This document shows positions 57,496 through 64,000 of a stretch of 64,000 bases of DNA, piece by piece. Below the pieces are notes generated by a model. The model saw nothing but the letters and a program-made list of their open reading frames with translations. It made no database searches and was not told where the DNA came from. A program made the translations under genes and the position numbers. Within the stretch, counting starts at the first letter, position 1. Every line of letters starts with the position of its first letter. Source of the stretch: Petunia secreta (lineage: Eukaryota; Streptophyta; Magnoliopsida; Solanales; Solanaceae); contig JARKIP010000028.1 in the NCBI GenBank assembly GCA_029990175.1, forward strand, positions 10,170,501-10,234,500, written 5' to 3'.

Positions 57496-60400
57496 GTAGC
57501 ATGTATCGTTTGAAATAATCAAGACAAGCACAAATTAAACCATTAGTATTATTAAATTATCTACGTGCTATATTAAATCAGTGGCTATTTTTTATTTAAA
57601 ATGATTCAATGTGCAGCTATTAATTAGTTTAATTTCTCTTGAATTAATAAAAGAATGAGGTGGGGTTGATGGACTGAGATGGTGGTGTAGTGGGTACAGT
57701 CCTTGTATAAATTTTAGTAATTTCCATTCTAGGCTGTGGAACCTTGTTATTTGGACCCAAACGAAGCATGGATAAATGCCTTGATAGTGCTAACAGTATC
57801 TGCAGACTATATTTTGTCTGTGCTACTCTCTGAATGACTGAATCTGCACATGATCACTACAACCATGTATTCTGATCAGGACAAATTTCTCTCGACTAAT
57901 TTATATATGAACCTGCACCAAAAATTTTGCCAGGATATCTAGGTTGCTAAGTCATAAGACCAACCTGTAAATCAATCTTCTTCTCTCTCGTCTTTGGTTA
58001 CAAGTCAAAAGAACATACGTCAGTACATGCGTAATCATGTACTACTATACATACCAGTTAGAGGTCGTTTGGGAGCCCACATAAGGGGTACCTAATACCC
58101 TCACTAAAATCCTCATAAGTAATCATGGTTGGTTGCCCACAAGTGATATATAATACCCTCATTGAAATACTCATAAGTAACACCACATTTGGTTGGAATT
58201 AGTTCCATTTTAATCCCACCATAAGTCTAGTACATTATTTGGTTGCAATTTGTTATCTTCTTATAACTAATACATGCATAAGTTATGCGGGAAACTCTGT
58301 ATTATTTTGTACCCTGTACAAAATAGAATTAGTAATGTAGGCATTAGCAATGCAGATATTAGAATATAAAATGACAAAACTAATCCTCATAATAATAAGA
58401 ATATTTTTTTAATTTTTTTAAAAATAAAATATTTTAAATCATATATTATATATTAATTTGTGTTCAGTCATTACAATTCATGCATTACATAGTCCTACAT
58501 TAGAATTTCCGTATATCTAATACCTGCATTACTAATATCAAAAGACTCCTTAGAATACTACAGTATATATAGTCCGAATTGATTATGTCGACATATCATG
58601 ATTTGGGTAATGCAAGTTGCGATTTTTTCTTTGTTGTATGTTTCTATACCTGCAACATAATAATCATAGTGGGGTAGCTACACTAGCTAACAAATGAAGC
58701 TGGTGTAAGGAATTGATACTGGGGTTCCCAATCATAAGAATAAACAAACAATTTCTCACCGATAATTTTTTGTGAAGGTCTCCTAAAATAGCTTTAATTC
58801 AACATTCAATACTAGAAATAACTAGCATCCATGATTTCGGAAGGGCAGGATAATAATATTTATGATGGATCCTGCAATGACAACTGTCCAGATCCTAAGA
58901 TGTGTGTGCATTCATCATGTCACGCAGATTTTTGGACTGAGATTCTCAAGGCATAATTTCTAGAAATAAATTACCTAGCCACCCTAGACTCCTGGAAGCA
59001 TCCATATGTAGTGTTTTTGTCAGCTATTCCCATTCCACCTTTTCTATGTATATAACACATACGAGTGCAACTTATATACATCAACAATGCAGTGTATTGT
59101 AATTAATATATGAATTTACTTATGGAACGTAAATTGGTTTAAATTTAAATGTACATTACTAACGCAAAAGAAGTCAAATTCAAATCCTGGTTTGCATAAA
59201 AAAGACGATTATGTAAAGAAAATGCTAAATAATACATTACTAGTACTTTGCTTACATAGAATATAATGTGGAAATGCATGCATATTTCCCAAGATTTAAA
59301 ATCCTTTTCTAATTCTTTTTAGAGCCACAAAGATGAATTTTTACGCTATTGAACAACGACTAGGTCACTCAAATAAAATAAGAATAATTTTTTATATTTT
59401 ATGTATAGTATGCATATAATAAGTGTACATTTTGAATCTCCTAACTAGGATGGCTATTTTTTGAAAATTCCATAAAACACTGTATTTTTACAACATTTTT
59501 AGCCATTCGTAAAACAGAGAAGTTTTCCTACAAGCAATGAATTTAATTATTCAATATATTCTCAATATCCCATGGAATGAAGATCGAGTAATATTGAGCA
59601 AGTCAGAGGAACATACGTGCCATTATATGCAATTTTTTTTATAAAGGTGGAAAGAAAAAGCAAAAAATTAGCATAAAGCGCCCACAAAAGCTTATTCACA
59701 AATGTCCAGCAGAAAATACTTCTCTGTTGGACCACAAATTCAAGTCTAAGGACCTAGACACTTTTGGAGAGGCAAATTTCTGGAGAAGTCAGGATAACAA
59801 TATGCACCTTTAAGAAATTAGGATATGATGTTGAAAGCTTTTTGAAAGTCTGTCAGATTTAGATCTTATGTAATAAAGCTACACAGCACAATCAGGGATG
59901 AGATGGCTAACTGTTTTGTTTTTTTTTTTTTTTTTTAATTTTCACTATTTTCATCTTCTTTAATGAATGAATTGTACTACATTTCAGTCTTCAGTTTTTG
60001 TTCCTTGTTATCAAATGAAACAATTGTTACAATATAGCGCCTTATATAATTTGATAGGATTATCAGGAGCTCAACATCTATCTGGACTCACCTCCCATTT
60101 CCAAATCAGATGTGATAGGATTACATTCTAACCTCAACAACTATACCTTAAATTCTATGCTAGTTGGCGTAATATAATGATCGTTTGGTAGCAAAGGAGT
60201 TATCTCGAGATTATAATTCCAAAATTGTTAATCCCATTTTTCATGTGGGGTTGCTAGTCCCACTTTTTTGGTATAAAATTTGTACTAGTACTAGGCACTA
60301 GCTAATACTTCTAACAAAACATGAGATAAGAATAATCTCAAACTCTATCCTGAGATTATAATCCTTATCCCAATCACTACTTATTCAAGAACCAATCACT

Positions 60401-62434
60401 GGATTGTGATAGGAGATATCCATGTCTGCTATTATCACCTAATTTGGTATAGCTTAATCACAGTGAACATTTACACCAAACGAAATAATAGGAAAAAATG
60501 TGTCTCACGTATTTATATTTATCACTTAATTAAGATTAAATGATATGCATTTTCACTTTAGTTTTTAACTATTAAGTTAATCTCATTGATTAAGTGTGAA
60601 CACTCTATACTTGCAAGTTTTTTACTTCTTATACTTGTTTGGTTAAGCATTATAATGAGGTAAATTTTCCTTTTACTCATCTGAACCTTTCAATTCCCCC
60701 TTGTACTTTTTCTCTTACTCTCACTGTCTTCCATATATAGTTCCCAAGCATGAGAGTCTACTCAACCTTATTCATGATTTCAGGATGGGCCGTATTTGTT
60801 CTCATGCAAAACTAAGAAGGGAAATTAACGTGAAAGACCACTTAAAGAGAGCTTATTTTAGAGAATACCTCCAAAAGTTTTAAAATTCCAATTTTACCTC
60901 CAAAAAAATCTTCTCTCTTTCATCTCCCGACCCCCTCCACAATGGTTCCTCCATCACTCATTTAAACCTAATAACACTATACGCAAATATATTGTATACC
61001 AGAACAATGTATAACCTCTATAATATATCGTATACCAATATATAGTATATTATGAATGATTTGATAAAAAAATAATATATTATGTGAACATTAGAATACA
61101 TGGAATGAAAATACTAATGCTACACTACTATATATAACATATACCAATATATGGTATATCAGAATGAAATATAATAACGTATACTAATAATTATTTGATA
61201 GTATATTTTTGAAAAAGGTAAGTAATAATAATGAAATATGATTTTCTCCCTAAGAAAATGAGGTATTGTAGGGGAGAGGGAATTTTTTTTTTCCTAGATA
61301 AAAGTGATACGCTAATTATAAGGGATCTCCTCTTCTGGATAAACTATCCCAGTTGGATTCGGGTGATTTTGTGATAATCGTGTAATTAACTTTTGGGTAC
61401 CACTTAATTATGGTAGTGCATGTAATTAGATTTTTCACTAATGTACATATGAAAAGTTCCCAACTAAGAACCCAGTCCAGACTAGACGATAAATCCAATA
61501 ACAAGTGAGGGAGCACATAAATTTGGTAAAAATTTAGCGTAGGGGCCTGTTTGGCGCGCGCTAACTGATTTATAGCCGCCAAAAATAAATTTACTGAGAA
61601 ATAGTCACTTCCGGACAAATCCCAATATAAAATACTTAAAGCTTCGGTAAACTAAACCCAGTATAAAATACTGGAGATTTGAATAAAACTTGTCCAAAGC
61701 CCCAGTATTTTGTTATGGAAATAGTCTGGGGGTGTTTTCTAACGCTAATGGAGCATAAGTGTGTGCGCAAATTTTTGGTTATTTCTCAATTAATTTTGAA
61801 ACGGTGGGATAAAACTCATTGAGCGCGTTCAAAAATGGCTACGCATCAAAATTTCTCATAAATTTGGGTGAAATGCAACGAGAAAATTTCAGGTAAAAAT
61901 TATGCGGGGAAGCCTATTTTAGCTTCACCATATAGGTTTTAGCCAGTCTAGGGCGAACTTGTGGAGAGATAGCCTATTTTGGAGTATAGGCTATTGCTTC
62001 AACTGTTTCTGAACAACAAACGTGAATTTCTAGAAGGAGAAATGGGTTGGTGATGAATATAGTGAAGTCTAGTGTTGAAGTTTGAAGTTCTGATGTTGAA
62101 GGTTACAAATTGTTATACGTAACTTCAAATCTTCAAGTTTGAAGTTAGAAGATGTCTGTGCATACCTAAAGATTCTTAGAAGATGTCTGTGCATAACTAC
62201 AAATCTTTAGGTTTGGAGTTGAACTTCAGACCTTCAGGTTTGAGGTTAAGAATAGATAGTCTGAAGTTAAGATACAAAAATTTAAAGTTCAAGTTAGTGG
62301 TTAAAAACTAAATAGTTTTAAAACATACTTGATAAATCTAAATGGGGTGCTGAAAATAGGCTAATCGTGCACTTGCCCCATATTTCACTACAAGGTCCTT
62401 TGGCTGATTTATTATTTAACTATAGCTATGATAG
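57496..62434. other. Intergenic, MITE-like debris, no gene recognised
   Basis: At about 58060-58560 is MITE-like DNA beginning GGTCGTTTGGGAGCCCACA, with repeated TACCTAATACCCTCA / ATATAATACCCTCA words. At 60183-60485 is a probable MITE. A T-run lies at about 59918-59937. An isolated GGGGCCTGTTTGGCGCGCG at 61545 looks like one end of a PIF/Harbinger element without a visible partner. At 62060-62290 there is a simple, AGTTGAAGTT-rich imperfect repeat. No ORF here looks coding. Confidence 0.4.
60183..60485. mobile_element. Probable MITE
   Basis: Short inverted ends ATCGTTTGGTA / TACACCAAACGAAAT. Inside, GAGATTATAAT occurs twice in opposite halves, and a GGTATA..TTAATC pattern fits MITEs common in nightshades. 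The target duplication is not clear and the superfamily is unassigned. Confidence 0.35.
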
Positions 62435-62550
62435 GAATTTTTATATTGTATAGACATTTGGAAGTATCTTTAACATAAAATAGATACATTGCTCCTAATT
62501 TATTGTATATAGACATTTAGACTTATGTAGATTACTTTTTTTAGCCATTT

Positions 62551-62780
62551 TCAAAAACTATTAATGCCCCTTAAACGTGCTTATTTTTGTGGGATATTGG
62601 GATTGACTCTTTAAGTGCATTTATTATTACTAATTAATCTGAAATTAACTATTTAATTTACACTATCAAAAACTGATTAATGCCCCTTAAACGTGCCTAT
62701 TTTTGTGGGATATTGGGATTGACTGTTTGAGTGCATTAATTATTACTAATTAATTTGAAATTAACTATTTAATTTACACT
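62551..62780 (+). repeat. 115-bp tandem duplication
   Basis: Two adjacent units, 62551-62665 and 62666-62780, both running TCAAAAACT(G)ATTAATGCCCC to TTTAATTTACACTAT, with about seven differences. Confidence 0.9.
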
Positions 62781-62875
62781 ATGACTTATCTCCTAAATTT
62801 ATGGATATATCTTAATTAAAGCGGTAAACGAAAGTTAAAAATTTCAAAACCAAAATTAAACACAAAGGTGCCTTT

Positions 62876-63105
62876 TACATATTAGTGATATAATCACTAA
62901 TTGTACATACTAGAGGGATATAATAGAATCATATTAGTGATATTCTTATTTAAACATGCATATACACAGTATATACTACATACTTTTTGCTGGTATAATA
63001 GAATATTGTACATACTAGAGGGATATGTATTGCATATTAGTGATATTAAACTTTCAACATGCATACATACAGTATATATATTACATACATATTAGTGATA
63101 TTCAC
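62876..63105 (+). repeat. Short diverged tandem repeats with CATATTAGTGATAT
   Basis: ACATATTAGTGATAT or CATATTAGTGATAT occurs at about 62877, 62930, 63034 and 63088. ATTGTACATACTAGAGGGATAT-type sequence occurs at 62900 and 63005, so a higher-order unit of about 105 bp is present. Confidence 0.7.
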
Positions 63106-63204
63106 CTTAGCATAATGTGAATACACGAATATACAGTGTATACAGATACTTTATGCGTTAAAACTGTATGACTATTTCTGCGATATTTTTAGGAAAATAT
63201 CATC

Positions 63205-63323
<119 letters not shown>

Positions 63324-63560
63324 AAAGATTCTTGATTATGTGCCCGGTGGGATTCTTTTATTTTCGCCTGAGGGATTCCATAAATATGTTCAGTTATGGT
63401 TATGTGATCTTTGAGAAATTCACGCAGCTTTTTAAGAATACAGGATATACATGAACCTATTTTTTAGAATCTTTTTTGTTAGCCTTTGTTGTATATTAAA
63501 TGTGTCAATTAAACAGTAGGGCCATGTTACATATTTGGTTAGTTATGAAATTTTCCCACT

Positions 63561-64000
63561 ATGACACCACAGAAACTGGTTGCTTTTTTTACTCCCATAA
63601 TAGTGATTTAGAAAATAATGACCTCTACTTGATTTAATGAATAAATTATAGACGAAAATGCCTATATGAATCTTATAAATGACGCTCGTATCCCCGCTTA
63701 CCCTTAATCCATAAGTATTGTCTTGCCTTTTATCCCTCTTGCTTAGACAACATTTGCCCTTGAACGTTTTTCATATTCTCCCAGCTAACTTGAAATGTTG
63801 CCTAAAAACACTTGTCATTGACCTTTTCCCACATTCTCTCAGATAACTTGAAGTGTTATCTACGGACGAAGCGAATGCCATCTTAATGAAATTGTCTTAT
63901 ATTTGTTCCCTTTTATATTATTTATAAAAAAAAATAGCCGATTTTTTGAGTTTTGACGAACGTGTCAAAACTTCACACAGATTTGGATAAATTCATTGGA
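63561..64000. other. Intergenic tail, no gene recognised
   Basis: AT-rich. Two similar 60-70-bp blocks occur at about 63749-63812 and 63812-63865 (TTGCCCTTGAACGTTTTTCA / TTGTCATTGACCTTTTCCCA, then TTCTC(C/T)CAG(C/A)TAACTTGAA). Nothing else to name. Confidence 0.4.

Noticed and set aside
61545..61565. PIF/Harbinger end (GGGGCCTGTTTGGCGCGCG)
   Set aside because: No inverted partner or target duplication found within the window.

Overview
The window looks like nuclear DNA of a flowering plant, most likely a member of the Solanaceae. It is AT-rich, has spliced genes, and about half or more of it is transposable elements. The family assignment rests on SINE sequences of the type I know from Solanaceae (38486-38697, and fragments near 26160 and 32240), a gene resembling the potato-type TUB8 induced stolon tip protein, and a PIF3 that reads like those of nightshades. 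I cannot name the genus or species from sequence alone. No tRNA, rRNA, CRISPR or bacterial-type feature was seen.

Three host genes look real. (1) A single-exon F-box gene at 22312-23601 (+, 429 aa) is intact. Its paralogue at 5396-6635 (+) is dead from two 1-base deletions and an early stop. Flanking matches suggest that a larger tandem F-box array once existed, with the ghost of a third unit at about 900-1430. (2) A two-exon gene at 25898-30573 (+) encodes an acidic, E/K/P-rich repetitive protein of 687 aa (TUB8-like). (3) A seven-coding-exon PIF3-type bHLH transcription factor at 38097-33086 (-, 732 aa) is convergent with gene 2 and has a further intron in its 5' leader.

Layout: 1-5.3 kb holds retroelement and TIR-element debris and broken F-box flanks. 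At 5.4-6.7 kb is the F-box pseudogene. At 8345-14614 is a non-autonomous Mutator-like element with long inverted repeats and a 9-bp target duplication; it hosts two Stowaway-like MITEs, a hAT-type element and a dispersed repeat. At 14709-21535 (-) is a full-length but decayed L1-type LINE. The intact F-box gene is at 22.3-23.6 kb. The TUB8-like gene is at 25.9-30.6 kb, with a young gag-only LTR element (TR-GAG type) in intron 1. PIF3 is at 33.1-39.1 kb, with a SINE in its leader intron and a minisatellite just upstream. No gene is visible at 40-45 kb. At 45346-50677 a Ty1/copia element sits inside one arm of a TIR element, and at 52653-57495 is a second, better preserved Ty1/copia element. At 57.5-64 kb is gene-poor DNA with MITE-like sequence, a second, inverted copy of the dispersed repeat, and a long TA/TG microsatellite.

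The three host genes do not form a pathway together. The most informative parts are the insertion strata, since exact target duplications let many elements be delimited and ordered, and the elements placed where they could affect the TUB8-like and PIF3 genes. I found no clear sign of a wholly new biological system. The least explained items are the dispersed repeat family at 10.6-12.1 and 62.4-63.6 kb, a possible organelle-derived tract at about 2.9-3.4 kb, and the GC-rich block at 52.4-52.65 kb.
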